From Amorphophallus konjac (lineage: Eukaryota; Streptophyta; Magnoliopsida; Alismatales; Araceae), in NCBI GenBank assembly GCA_022559845.1, contig CM040123.1, positions 314,755,933 through 314,819,932 of the forward strand: 64,000 nucleotides of DNA, in the 5' to 3' direction. Numbering within the stretch: position 1 is the stretch's first letter; every line of letters starts with the position of its first letter. The position numbers and the translations under genes were made by a program. Shown piece after piece: positions 46,621 through 58,200 of this stretch. The notes under the pieces were generated by a model that saw only the letters and a list, made by a program, of their open reading frames with translations, did not search any database and was not told the DNA's origin.

Positions 46621-48299
46621 CCCCGCACTGATGGGGATCAATGAGCGGGTGGGGGTGGGGGTGGGACTAAGCGAATGCAACAACTGACTTGTGTACACTG
46701 GGGGTATGCCCCTGGAATCTTGTGTAACCAACAGAATGAAATGGACATGTTTGAAAAAAAAGAGGCTCATTTCTTCAGTGCACTTTTCCTTGGCTTGCTT
46801 GACGTCATCTTCCCTTTTCACATGTTTCAACTACACTTAAAGGGAAAAGGGTTAGTGTAGTCTGATTTTATCCCCCTACCTGAGATAGATAATATCTTTT
46901 CTCGATGCAGGGTCAGAGGGCTAAATCTTATTAACAAGATCGAAATGGAAAATAAACGTGGGATGCACATGCAAGCAAGCAACATGCAAACAAGAAGTAA
47001 ATATGCACATGCAAATGCTCAAACGACTGCAAAACATATATTTATGAGGTTTTGGATTTTATGTGTTTTTATATTTTGTTGGGGTTTTTAATGTTTTTTT
47101 TAAGACCTGGTATATATTTTTGTTGCCCACGCCTTGTGACCACCCGTATGGCACCTGACTTATATGAGAATAGGAGTTTCTTACTAACCTCCCAGGTATC
47201 TTGAGCGCACATCTAGGTTGATTTGGACCCCTAGACTCCTCGAATGATAGTCCCACCGGTTAAGTCTTATCTTGATGACAATGCCGTCATGCCATGCTTA
47301 GGCTCCCAGTTGCTTTCGACCGCAGGGATACACCCAAAAAGTGTTTGAGGTAAAAGATTTACCCGACTCGGGTCTATTTCCTCAAAACTCTAGATGGTAT
47401 ATGGTGGAACACCTTGGAACCCTAACGGCCAACTGTGCGACGCTGACCCAGAATCAGACGCCATCGCACCGACAGGTGACGCGCTTGCATTGGCCTAAGC
47501 CCGAGGTTAAAAATAAGAAGACATCGAGGGGGTAGATAAAGGTCTTGACATGCCAGAAACACAGAGACTCTTTCATAATGATAGCTTTTGCTTTTCGAGG
47601 TGGACAACCATATATGTGTTCAGTCAAAACAAGGCCACAGGCCTTAGCAGGATTCACCCTTCGGGACCTCCATTGAGCCTTCATCTTCGAGGGGGGGAGG
47701 GAAGAATGTTGGGGATAAACTTCCTGAGAGGAGCGGCAAAACCGTTAACCTGGTGAGCTAGCAGGGTACCTACTTAACTCCCCCCTTTCGGGTGACTTTG
47801 GACCAAGTCTCGAGCGTTTACATTTCGTTGCCCCTTTTGCATGGTTTGATTTTCACTTTTGGGGGGTTTCAGTTGTCGGAATCAGGCACAGTCACGACCA
47901 GGCACTTTGATTTTGAGTTTTCCTCATTTTCATTTTTGCCATTTTTTTTCGAGGGAGACATAGTCATTTGACATTTTTAGAATCCCTCTTACATGCCTGC
48001 GGGGACACTGCCCTCTTCTCGTGCTCTGACCGAGACTCGAGGGGATGGATCCTACTCTCGCCTTGAGGGGGTTGTACTTCAGTTCCATATTCTTAGCGTT
48101 TTAAGGGCGCTGGCTGTCTCATTCGGTCAAATGAAAAAAGAACAAAGATTATGACTTTCTTGGAAACCTTAGGGGTGAGGCCTCACCATAGGCGGTGCTA
48201 CCATTTTTGGGTAAAACACGCGAGTGTGTGCATGTTGTCTTCGTTTTAGTGGGCACAGGCCGACATGGCCAGACATGGATCTGCACGGTTCTGGCAGAC
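46621..48299. other. Noncoding sequence behind the PMD tail
   Basis: No supported gene. T-rich and mixed, with the same general feel as 19024-20650 in element 3 (T-rich block near 47035-47105, then mixed sequence). Probably the remainder of a PMD-bearing element. Confidence 0.4.
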
Positions 48300-49284
48300 T
48301 GTTGACACTAAAATTATTCTCAATAATAATTCTTAATAATTGCATTTGTAGGTCTTCAACTCCGATCGAGCGCCCCTACACCGGTGGAGAAGGAAAAGAA
48401 AGAAAAACGGCGGAAGCGGAATAAAAGATGAGACTGAAGAAAAAGAAGAAAAAGAAAGGGGCCCAATTGCAAGAGACAACTGTTGAAGCAAGACTCCAGA
48501 GCTCGAAAGAGTAGTCGGGACCATCCCAGAACAAGTCAACGGATGCTTGGAATTGGCCAATTACTTTAACAGACAAAAGATGGGCCAAAACATCGAAGAA
48601 ATCCAAGTTGGGCCGAAGATATACGAACTTGGACCAAATAAAGTTTAAAGGGCCTAAAACCACTCAAATGGGCCAAGGTGGGGCTCAAATGGGCTAAGAA
48701 GTGAGCGAATGGGCTAAGAAGAGTGAGAACCGACGGCCAAGCCACTCCATCCGGCGGCCAGGCCACTCCATCCGGGGGCCACACCCGATCCGGCGGCCAG
48801 CCCGCGCATGCTGTCCAGCCACCGTATCACTTGCCCTTGCCACCGTATCATATGGAGCCATCTCCTTCTATATAAGAACATGCTTCGAGCACAAGAAACC
48901 CCCTCGGGGCAGGGAAGAGAGGAGGAGGGCAGAAAAAAAAGGAAAAAAGCAGAGGGGAATAGAGAGAAGAGAAAAAGTAGAGAATAAAAAGGTAGATAGA
49001 GAGCGATCTCCATCAGTCCATAGAGAAGAGAAGAGCAAAGAAGGGGAGTTTCTTACTGATAGGTTGGTCGTCTTGTAATGCCCCTCTCTGGGCTATAGTC
49101 CCTCCCCCATCGCTTCCTCTTTTGAACTCCTTCTGAAATTTCTTTGTACCGTCGTGTATGATGCTTTGAGAATAAAAGGAATGAAATAAGAGTTTATTCT
49201 GTTGATTACATCGTGTTGTTCTATTCCTCCATCCCTCTTCTGCTTCAGTGAGTGTGGTTTTCGGTGTTTCCGTAACCTCGTCCA
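48300..49284 (+). repeat. LTR-like segment with TATA box and poly(A) signal
   Basis: Starts TGTTGACACT; TATA box CTATATAAG at 48868-48876; AATAAA at 49171. A GGCGGCCAGGCCACTCCATC-type minisatellite is at 48731-48800. The right end (TCCA|AATTG, 49284) is a guess based on the element 3 LTR/primer junction. Confidence 0.4.
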
Positions 49285-50239
49285 AATTGCCCTGATGGAC
49301 ACCAGGGGCTCACCATCTCCCAAGCATGGCCTCCGTGTGTCCCTCTAAGGGGAATATGTCCCCTCTACATACATCTTTGTATGATCTCGTATTGGAAACC
49401 TTTATATCGCTTCGGTTCTTTCCCGGCACTCCGTGTGGAATGAAGGGGGTTCTACAAGTGGATATCATCTCAGGTGAAAGCCAGGGATCTGTGAATCCAT
49501 GACATGTTCCCTGGTTCTTTCGTGGATGGGCGAGGCATGGTAAGGTTCACCGTCTCTCCCTTTTATGGCAGTATGTTTTTTTTTGCAGCCCATTCGCTCC
49601 GGCCTCCATGTCAATGTATATGCTCGATCTCATAGCTCAGTGCCCCATCTGATGCCAAGGATCTGTCAATGCTCCAATGATGTGTTTTCTGAGCAGTCTA
49701 AATAGTGGGAATATTTATCTTTTTGACGTTTAAATCGCCTCGTTCTGATCCCCTATTCTCCGACATTTTACTCTATTTTCACGGGTTGAAGAAATGATAC
49801 GGCAGCTGGCCTATTGTAGCCCGCCGTCCCGCTCTCACAAAGCACTGTAGCTAGCTATAGTGTTAGCCACCGTGTCAACCCCATTCCCCCTCACAAAGGC
49901 GTTGGCCGCCGTACCACATCAAGCCCCAGCCGCTATGTTAGTCCTCCTGGCCGCCATCTCCCTCTCTCAAACTACTATAGCTATAGTAGTCTAGCCGCCG
50001 GGTGGCACCCCATTTTCCCTCTCATACTCACCTCCCGCATTTCTTGCACCATATCAACCCTCCTTGCCGCCATATACATGTAGGCCGCCGTGTCCCTCCA
50101 CCCAACCGCCGGATCATTATTATATACCCAATGTTCTAGCCACCGTATTGCCCCCTTGCTAGCCACACTGCTCCTTCCGCGGTCTCTTTGACTGTGAAAA
50201 GGGTAAATCTAGTTCAGGGACGTCCACCAGAGCTATATT
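49285..50239. other. Unassigned noncoding sequence
   Basis: No gene seen. Recurrent GCCGCC/GCCACCG strings at 49810-50170 and a perfect 20-base palindrome at 49971-49990 (ACTACTATAG and its complement). Confidence 0.5.
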
Positions 50240-50795
50240 AACAGGGTTTTTACCCCCACATTATGTTTTACGTACTTTCCATATTTTTTGAATAACCCCA
50301 TTGAGTCACGGGGATCCGCTACATATTATAGCGTGTTATCCACTGACTTCACAAAGGGGAAAAGAGAATAAATCGCCTCAATGATGAATGATGGCCCTTT
50401 TGGCTCCCGGGCTTTGATATGCCCATTTGTTACGGACCCCGTCTCAGCTCTCCGTGGACGGGTATCCTATATATCCCTTGGCACATCCCGAGATAAGGGG
50501 AGATGCTGCCGAAATTCATTCAAAAGGCTGATATATCATACCGTATTTTACGAATTACCCCATCGAGTCACGGGGAAGCTCTATTTACTATGGCGTGTTC
50601 TCCAATGACCTTGTTTTTGGGAATAATGAATAAATCGCCTCAATGGCGAATAGTGTCCCATTGCTCTCGCCCTTGTGGCCCTCGAGCTTCGATATGCCCA
50701 TGGATTATTGACCCCGTCTCAGCTCTCCGTGGACGGGTATCCTATATGTCTCTTGACATGTCCCGAGGCAAGGGGAGTTTCTTCATATCTTGCAT
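50240..50795. repeat. Tandem duplication, about 265-bp unit
   Basis: Two diverged copies sharing CCCCATTGAGTCACGGGG-like, AATAAATCGCCTCAATG and GTCTCAGCTCTCCGTGGACG blocks (50291/50552, 50370/50628, 50441/50715). Confidence 0.85.
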
Positions 50796-51870
50796 GATTT
50801 GTTAGTTAAGATCTAGTGCATGCATGCTCACATTTGAATTTGATAATCTGCATTGTTTCTCATGAGCATATGTTGAGCAATCAGTGCATATATTAGATTG
50901 ATAATGAATTGCATATCTTGTCTGAAAATCTGGACGTGTCTGATGTCTGCATGTTTCATGTGCATCTCTAACATAATCACTCAAAGTCAGTTGCATACAT
51001 GCTCATTTGCATACATATCTATTCAGATAACTGTCATAAAAAATTTGGAGATGCACATAGGACTGCATTCTGCACTCTTATGCATGCTCTTTGTGTGCTA
51101 AGCCCCACCCTTTACAACCACTGAAAACCCACTTGGGTTCCCCCTTGAACTTCCACATTGAAGGAGAAGCCAAAACAGAGCCCCGTTCGGGTGTCTCGGG
51201 TGTTGCAGAAAACTCTAAGAACGCGGTTGGCCGATGAACCGCCTTCTCCAGAACACGGTCATCAAGGTGATCGCATCCTCGCCTGGGCCTCCCGGCACTT
51301 GCTCCACTCCCCGACTGAAGATTTTGGAAGATCTCTGACCTCATCTCACATCACTGCCCAAGTCTATTGGGCGGCCAGAGGTTGGGCCGCCCAGAGTCGC
51401 AGTCGGCTAGGAGCCTGGCCGTCCTGCCCTCTTCTTCTGTTTCTATAGCCCATTGACTGGGCGGCCGCCCAGATTGGCCACGCAGGCCCTGCAATGCCGT
51501 ACATGCACTCTGGGCAGCTAGAGTTATGGCCACCCTTCCTCTGGGTAGCTAGGGCTTTGGCTGCCCAGACCCCTTGAGCTCGAGGGTGCTGTGTTCCACT
51601 AATTTGTTTCCCGGGGTGTTCTTACAGGGCGTGGCTTTACAGAATGCCTGTCCACGTGATTCCTAGAGTCCTGTCAAGTATGTGTAATTAGAGTGGGCCT
51701 TCCCTGTTTGATTTGTGTAGTGTGGGCAGTGTGGACGCGCTTTTTTCGTCTACATTCTTTATTCTTTTGTTCCTATGGTTTATTTATTGGCGTGCCAGTC
51801 ACATATGTGACGATTTCATTGTGCGCTCGATCTGACTTTTAATCAGTCGATTGTGAGTGATCATGTCTGG
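50796..51870 (+). mobile_element. Degenerate Sirevirus remnant
   Basis: 50810-51090 is TGCAT-rich like the element 4 spacer. 51720-51850 resembles the end of the element 4 LTR (TTTATT, GTGCCAGTCACATATGT). Three GGGCGGCC/GGCCGCCC dyads lie at 51367-51570. No gene; boundaries unclear. Confidence 0.35.
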
Positions 51871-52624
51871 ACCAAAAGTCCGTCATACCATAAAGGTTAT
51901 GACGTTAATTACGTCCTCCCTAAGGAAGACAACCCTTGATTAAACGCCAAAGACAGGAGGAAGGTAGCGGCAAAAGAAGACTTAAGTGAGTGCGCTAGTT
52001 TACTTGCAGAACATTAAATAGACTGAATAAAGCAAGAATATATCAAGTGCGGGGCAAATCCGGCAGCATATCCCCAGCATCTTGGACTATGCCAAGTGGG
52101 GATAGGAAACCATCCATGCAGTGGCAGGATGGGATCCGTCAGAGATCGGGTGTATTCGACCCGAGATCCGAAGTGGGACCGGTGTACCAAGGCACACCAC
52201 ACTCCGGTGCGATGTTTTATTGATATTCTCCTTTCAAGGACCATCAGAGGACATGCAGTGGCAGAACTCCGTGGGCCCGCGGGGTTAGGAGAAAATACCA
52301 TAGTTACCTGATGTGGTATGTACGAATTTCGACAGCATGTCCCCTTAACTTGGATTATGCCAAGAAAGGATAGGCCATCATCCACGGGACGCCGGGATGA
52401 TGACCAAAGGAGAAAGGCACCAGGCCCGGGGACACTGCTTGTATTCATAGCATCGATTGATGTTCCCTCGGAACCCATCAGAGCACATGTAGTGACATAG
52501 CTCTTTGGGTCCATAAGGCTACGGAGAAATCCGGATCGGAACTGAACAATGTAGGGGAAGTCCTTCCCATTACTGTATCTCCTCAGGGTATATGCGATGA
52601 TCTCTAAACATCCCCCAGACAGAT
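51871..52624. other. Noncoding region with an inverted repeat family
   Basis: Two minus-strand copies (52040-52112 and 52322-52382) of the block that lies in plus orientation at 50464-50515, 50740-50790 and 55066-55122. No gene. Confidence 0.6.
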
Positions 52625-54466
52625 GTGTGGAAAGATCAAAGGGTTGGAGGATGATGGTACAGAGGTGGATCCCGGTCTGGGTTTATTGGCCAAAGACAGA
52701 GGGTTTCGACATAGGGGACAAAGTGGCCCAAAGGGAGTTCTCGGCGTGGGTTTATTGGACAAAGACATAGGGTTTCGGCATAGGGGACAAAGTGGCCCAA
52801 AAGGGATGGTTCTCGGCGCAGAGGGGTTCTCGGCGCGCTCGTCACCGCGCCGGGAACATGGCGTCGAGGGGCTCCCAGGCCGAAAAGGCTGCATTGAGAG
52901 GGTTTCTTGGCCAGTTAGGTGGATAGAATGGGGGTTGTCGGCGCGCCTAGCTCTCGGCGCGCAAAGTGCCGCGCCGAGGATTATTTGGTGCACCGGGAAG
53001 GTTTTGTGCCGAGAGGGTTTCATGGTTCACGGGTCTCAGGGTTTCACGGAGCTCTGTTCTGGATATTTCTGGGATTTTGGCTCAGATTGAGGCATGATTT
53101 GGGGTGTAGGAGGGAATTATATCAAGGCTTTGCTGGAGGGATACCAAGAGATTATTAGAAGGCAAAGTCTGTAGAGGAATCGAGACCATCGTTCATTCGA
53201 AATGTTCTGCAAAGATATCTTTATTTACTGCCGGCCGCCTGGGAAGATCAAGAGATGACTGTCTCTGATCCCCCGGACGAACCTAATGGCATCGAGGAAA
53301 CACACCGGAGATGGAGGGGTAATGAAGCCCTCGACACTGGAACTTTTCGGGAACTCTAGACCCCAATCATTCATGGCTTAGAATGAGGGACCTAGGCGTC
53401 TCTCTTTCGGAGCAGAAGCAACGGGGAGCGGAGTAGAACGGTCAACGCACACACCCAAAACCCACGTTTCCGAACGAGCATACGTAGAAGAGATAGATAG
53501 AGAACGAAGATCGAGTGCATTCGACATTGAAAACAAGGGGAAGACCCTGCTCGTTCATAGATACATATACATTCGATTACATCACCCACCTATGTCCAAT
53601 CGTAAGAAACAGAGGGAGCAACAGCATTCCTCAAAGGAAAGAAAGATGAAGAAGAGATACAAAAGATGCACATCGGAGAAATAAAAAAAGAACAAGAAAG
53701 AGAAATAGAAGACAGGGGAGGGCGGAGCATTGACTCCTCTCCCTCCCCTTTCAGCAGACCTTCTCCTTCTTCTCTCGATCTCTCAGCAACAGCCGGTTTC
53801 CTCGAGCTGGGTGTGGACTTCTCCCTTCCTCTCTTTGGTTTCTGGCTATCTTCTCTTCTGTTCTTTTTTTTGTCTGTCCGTCCCCTTTCCGTTTCGAGAG
53901 GCAAAGGGGTTTTTATAGCACAGCCCCCTCCCCCTTCTCGGCATGACCATTTCGGCACACTGGCAACAAGGTCCTGGCACGCCTCAGTCGAAAGCAGGAG
54001 GCTTCCCGGCGCCAAATAAGGTAGCTTCCCGGCGCCGCCCCATATGGGCTTTGGGCTTTGGTGAGGAACTCTCGGCGTCACGTTAGTGAGCCCATTTAGG
54101 GCTCTTAATGCTTTACACTTCCTCATCAGTAGGCTCCCAGGACGCCTAATCTGTCTTTTCATTTGCCAGTCCTTCGAATTCGTCAGGACAGGTGAAGGTC
54201 CCTTAGTTGATGGGTTAACATAGTCTTATCAGATTATTTCTGGGGATTTTCATCAGTCAATAGACTGTAATTCTTCATCAGTACTGCCATCTGAGCGACG
54301 ACAATACCGGACATCAGCTTGACCGGGAAGGGCCTCAGCTGGGTGATAACTTCAGTGACGACTCTTCTGTAATTCTGGCTTTGTAGGAATCTCTGAGAGC
54401 TTCATGTCTGGTTCAATCTTCTCTTTGGTCTCATCTTTATTCTCAGTTATATTTCAGGTGTCAACA
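52625..54466 (-). repeat. Putative 3' LTR of element B
   Basis: The plus-strand right end GGTGTCAACA at 54466 is firm: on the minus strand it reads TGTTGACACC after a purine tract. A minus-strand TATA (TGCTATAAAA) at 53911-53920 and AATAAA at 53220-53225 fit U3-R-U5. The left end near TGTGGAAAG (52625) is a guess by analogy with TGTGGATC in element 3. CTCGGCGCG dyads occur at about 52830-52990 and near 54005-54040. Confidence 0.5.
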
Positions 54467-54486
54467 AATGCCCCCCACTTGCAAGT
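54467..54486 (-). other. Element B polypurine tract
   Basis: Minus strand CTTGCAAGTGGGGGGCATT directly before TGTTGACACC; compare AAGGAGGGGCATC before TGTAGACACC in element 3. Confidence 0.7.
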
Positions 54487-55209
54487 AGCGGGAGTGCAGA
54501 ATAAATGACACGGTACTTGCAGGTGTACATATCCTTCAGCATCTGAACCCCTTTCTCAGGTTGACATTATCAGGCATCTTTCATTTCTGGCTTGGAATCT
54601 TCTTTTTCATTAGCAAATTATGTAATTTATTTCAATTTCTTTGAATTTCTTCCAGTTTCTTTGGCTTGGATTCTCCTGGCGCGAGGACAACCGGTTCCCG
54701 GCGTAGGGGCTTCTCGGCGCCTGACTTCTCGGCGTGCCCGGTCACGGGGGCTCTCGGCGCGCCTTTTGGCCGAAAGGGGCTCTCGACCTGCCCATTTTCG
54801 GTGGGCTTTTTGAAATATGGGGGGTTCTCGACGTGCGTTTCATCGCGCCGAGAACCTGTTCGCTCGGGCTCCTATTTAGGGCGCCGAGTCCCTCTTCTCT
54901 TCTCATTCTTCACCATCTCTTCTCTCTCTTCAATTTCTTCTCATCGGCGCGAGCCTCTCCTCCTCTCGGCCATTCCGTTTTCCTTCCCGGCGTGTACTTC
55001 GCTCGGTAGGGCATTTTTTTTGGATTAAATCCCTTTTGTTCCCGGGATCACTCCCTCTTGGTGGGTGACTCCCTATCTTCTTGGGGCAGACCCTGAATAA
55101 GGGGAGGTGCTGCCGAAATTTTCATAGGGTTTCATATTACAATCTTTACAAGACTGCCTCTTATTTTGGGACTTTCATTCACATCTTTTCTTCGGCTGCA
55201 GGTACTACA
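54487..55209 (+). promoter_or_regulatory. Upstream region of the element B PMD gene
   Basis: Contains CTCGGCG-type dyads (54710-54860), a CT-rich leader (54890-55000) and, at 55066-55122, one copy of the block shared with 50464 and 52040. CTGCAG at 55196-55201 may be the acceptor of a leader intron, nine bases before the ATG. No clear TATA box. Confidence 0.45.
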
Positions 55210-58200
55210 ATGGCTTCGAGTTCTGCTGCTACATCCTCTGGAGTCGTTGGAACGAGCTCATCAGCCCAGCCAGACATATCACGGGCTGTAGTAAACTGGC
55301 TGAATGTGCATAGTTTAGACTTCGGATATGACAAAATTGCCGCCGTTGACGAATCTTCTGATTCTGAGACGGATACAGTATCAACGTCAAGGGTATATTC
55401 CACTGCAACTGAGACATGCTTCAGACGGGGTGACAACTATCGGCCGGATCTTCCGAAGGACCGCCACTTAATGCCGTTCATCCGAACCTTCACAGTGGGT
55501 GGCATGCGGGACTATCGGATAGCCCGTGCAGTCGAAGCTGCCATCCTTGCCGAACGAGATAGCCTGAAGGAGTCGGTGTACCGCAGCAAGGCCATCTATC
55601 TTCCCGGGGAGAAGCGTGACTGGGACGCAATCCTCGGTATATCAGAGCTGGAGCCAGAGAAGAAAATGTTGACCCGGGCCCCGGAATTCACACCTGCCCG
55701 GTGGGATAATGCTAGTGGCCGAGTTCATAGGGAAAAGCCTGGCTATGGTCTGTTCCTGGCACCGATAAAATGGGGATACCGCGAAGAACCTTTTGTGCTG
55801 AATTGTTCGGCCATCCAATTCAAGTATCATCTAGCTGTCGGTTGGTTTGGAGATACCAAGATCACCGACGCCCACCTATTCCGGGTGGGAGAGGTGGAGT
55901 TCACCGAGTTTGTTTTAAAGGAATACGCCCCTCTGCTGATCAGAGCCGGGGTATATCATAGTGTGTTTGCTTCTAGGTTCCGCTATCCCATATCCCAAGG
56001 ATTATGCTGTGAATGTTCGAAGTATTCTGCCCTTTGTTCAACATATTTTATACAGCAGAGGGTGAAACATCTCTCAACCTCTGGAGTTTATCACAGCTTT
56101 CTGGTCTGCCTATTGACGGCGAGCCGTATGAAGAGGTCTGCCTGGCAGATTCCGAGAAGGATAGCTCCGATGGCGAAGGCAAGTATTCACTTGGCTACTC
56201 ATACCGGTATTTAATGAAGGCCTATCGCTCCATCTGTTTGGCTTATAATAGAGGATCCTCTAAGGGTTACCATCCTCGAGAGAAAGGCAGCAAGCTGAGG
56301 GTCCGGATAGGGCAGTGGATTCAGTATTTCTTCGACGGTCCCTTAAAATATGCAGACTTCCCTTCTCTAGGTCCGACCGCCAGCAAGCAGATAAGGGCTC
56401 CTCGCTACAAGTCAGCGCTGCCGTCGTCATTGCGTCGCGTAAGCAAAGGTGGTCCGAACCCAACAGGGGTGGACCCTATCACACATTGTGCGGCTTATTT
56501 CACATTCTGGTTATGCACTTTCGCTCTCCCTCAAGGGGATGAGACAATCATTCAGCCCGAAGCCATATACCCGGCATGCCAGATGGCCTGGGGAATGAGG
56601 CTGTCACTTTGCCCAGTGGCCTTGTGTTTAATCTACAAATCTTTGGGGGATCTGTACAAGCATCGGACTCCCCGCTCTTTGAGGACCGTGGGCCCTTTTC
56701 ACTTCTACAATGCCTGGGTCTGCAGTCTGTTTCCTGAATTGACTCCTAGAATTTTGCAGGCAGATACAGTATTACCCAGAATGATTGAATTTGCCAGTGC
56801 TGAACCTGGCTCTTTCTTTGATCAGCTGTTCAAAATAAGGGGCCAACTGATAAGGGTACCAGTGGATGCCCCTGGCAGCATTCATTTCTGGAACTTGGCA
56901 GCAGGTTCAGCTCCTTTGGTTCACCCTCAAAGAGAATGCAAGATGGAAGAGGTACAGACCTATGTTCACCCCGTTTCGGGGGCTAATGCTGTTCGGTCTA
57001 TTCTGGAGCCGGAGCTGGTCAGATGGGCCATGGCCATTCGGCCCAGTGTTTTAGTTTTCAGAAAGGGTGGCTTGCTTCTTCTGGAACCATACTACCCATT
57101 CCGCTTTGGGCGAAATTTTGGCTATGACCAGCACATCCCTACATCAGTTGCTCAGTTTCCCCTGGATAGCCGGGCCAAGCATGGGTCCACCATTGTCGGT
57201 GATGGGCGCTTGTGGTGGGATTTCTATCATCGCCAGGATGGCGCAGTTTTCAGAGTTCCCACTGTTTCCAACCGGGTTCCCTGTGTCACATTAGAGTATA
57301 TCAAATGGTGGAACATTCGAACCAGTTTTTACAGGGATGGTAGGGGTGCATTCTGGGATGTGGCCGAGCGTTCTTTTTTGAAACAACAGCCCGGCCCAGT
57401 ATTCGATATCCCTGAGGCCCACCTGAAAAGGATTTATTCACAGCACCTGAGGGAGGCAGAGAACTATCTGGCCGAGCGTCGGGCTTTGAAGGAAAAAGGC
57501 TCCGAGCTGCCCGCTCCTGTCTTTGCTGCCATCAACGAAGACACTTTTATGAAGAACTTGAAACATCTGTGCCATGTAGGAGGCGCTCGTCTTGAGGCGC
57601 AACAGTACCCTTTCCCTGTTGAAGAGTCGCTCCCGACAGTAGTCCCATGGAAGGGTCCGACAGATAGATTTCATCCCTATAGGACGTTTGTGCGCAGGGA
57701 AGATAGGACTCAGACGTACTACAAGCACACGTCTTGGCTGTTTGTTCTGCTGAATGTACATGGGTTATCTGTAGAGAGTCTGATAGCCGGCATATTGAAT
57801 AAGCCATTGTTCATTTCTTTTCATTATGTCGACGGTTGGGGCATGGAGCACCTCGACTTATTTCGATGTCTTGATTTTCATGGTCATAGCGATCTGGCAT
57901 CTTTAGTGGAGAAGTGCCAGACATTTGGTGATGTCTACTGGCTTATCAAGAAGGCTGCTTTCCGCTCCAAGGAGGTAGCTTATCTATACTGGCCGCTTTC
58001 TGTCTTTTATGATGGCCCAACAGGTATGATCTTTTCTTTCTGACTGTAGTGCTTTCTGTTTAGTATTTAAGCTCTGCATCTACTGATCTCATTGCTTCTT
58101 TGATGTCTTCAACAGACAGGCCAGATATAAAGCGACAGGGGCTTTACAGAAAAATCATTGCGCAAGCTGAGAAGCCTGCTTATTTTGAAGTCCCTGTAGC

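Noticed and set aside
48700..49078. 125-codon frame, Lys/Arg/Glu-rich
   Set aside because: Spans the TATA box and purine-rich leader of an LTR-like segment; composition-driven.
53590..54162. 190-codon minus-strand frame in the putative element B LTR
   Set aside because: Lies across the predicted R/U5 leader, low-complexity, no domain, no relative elsewhere in the window.
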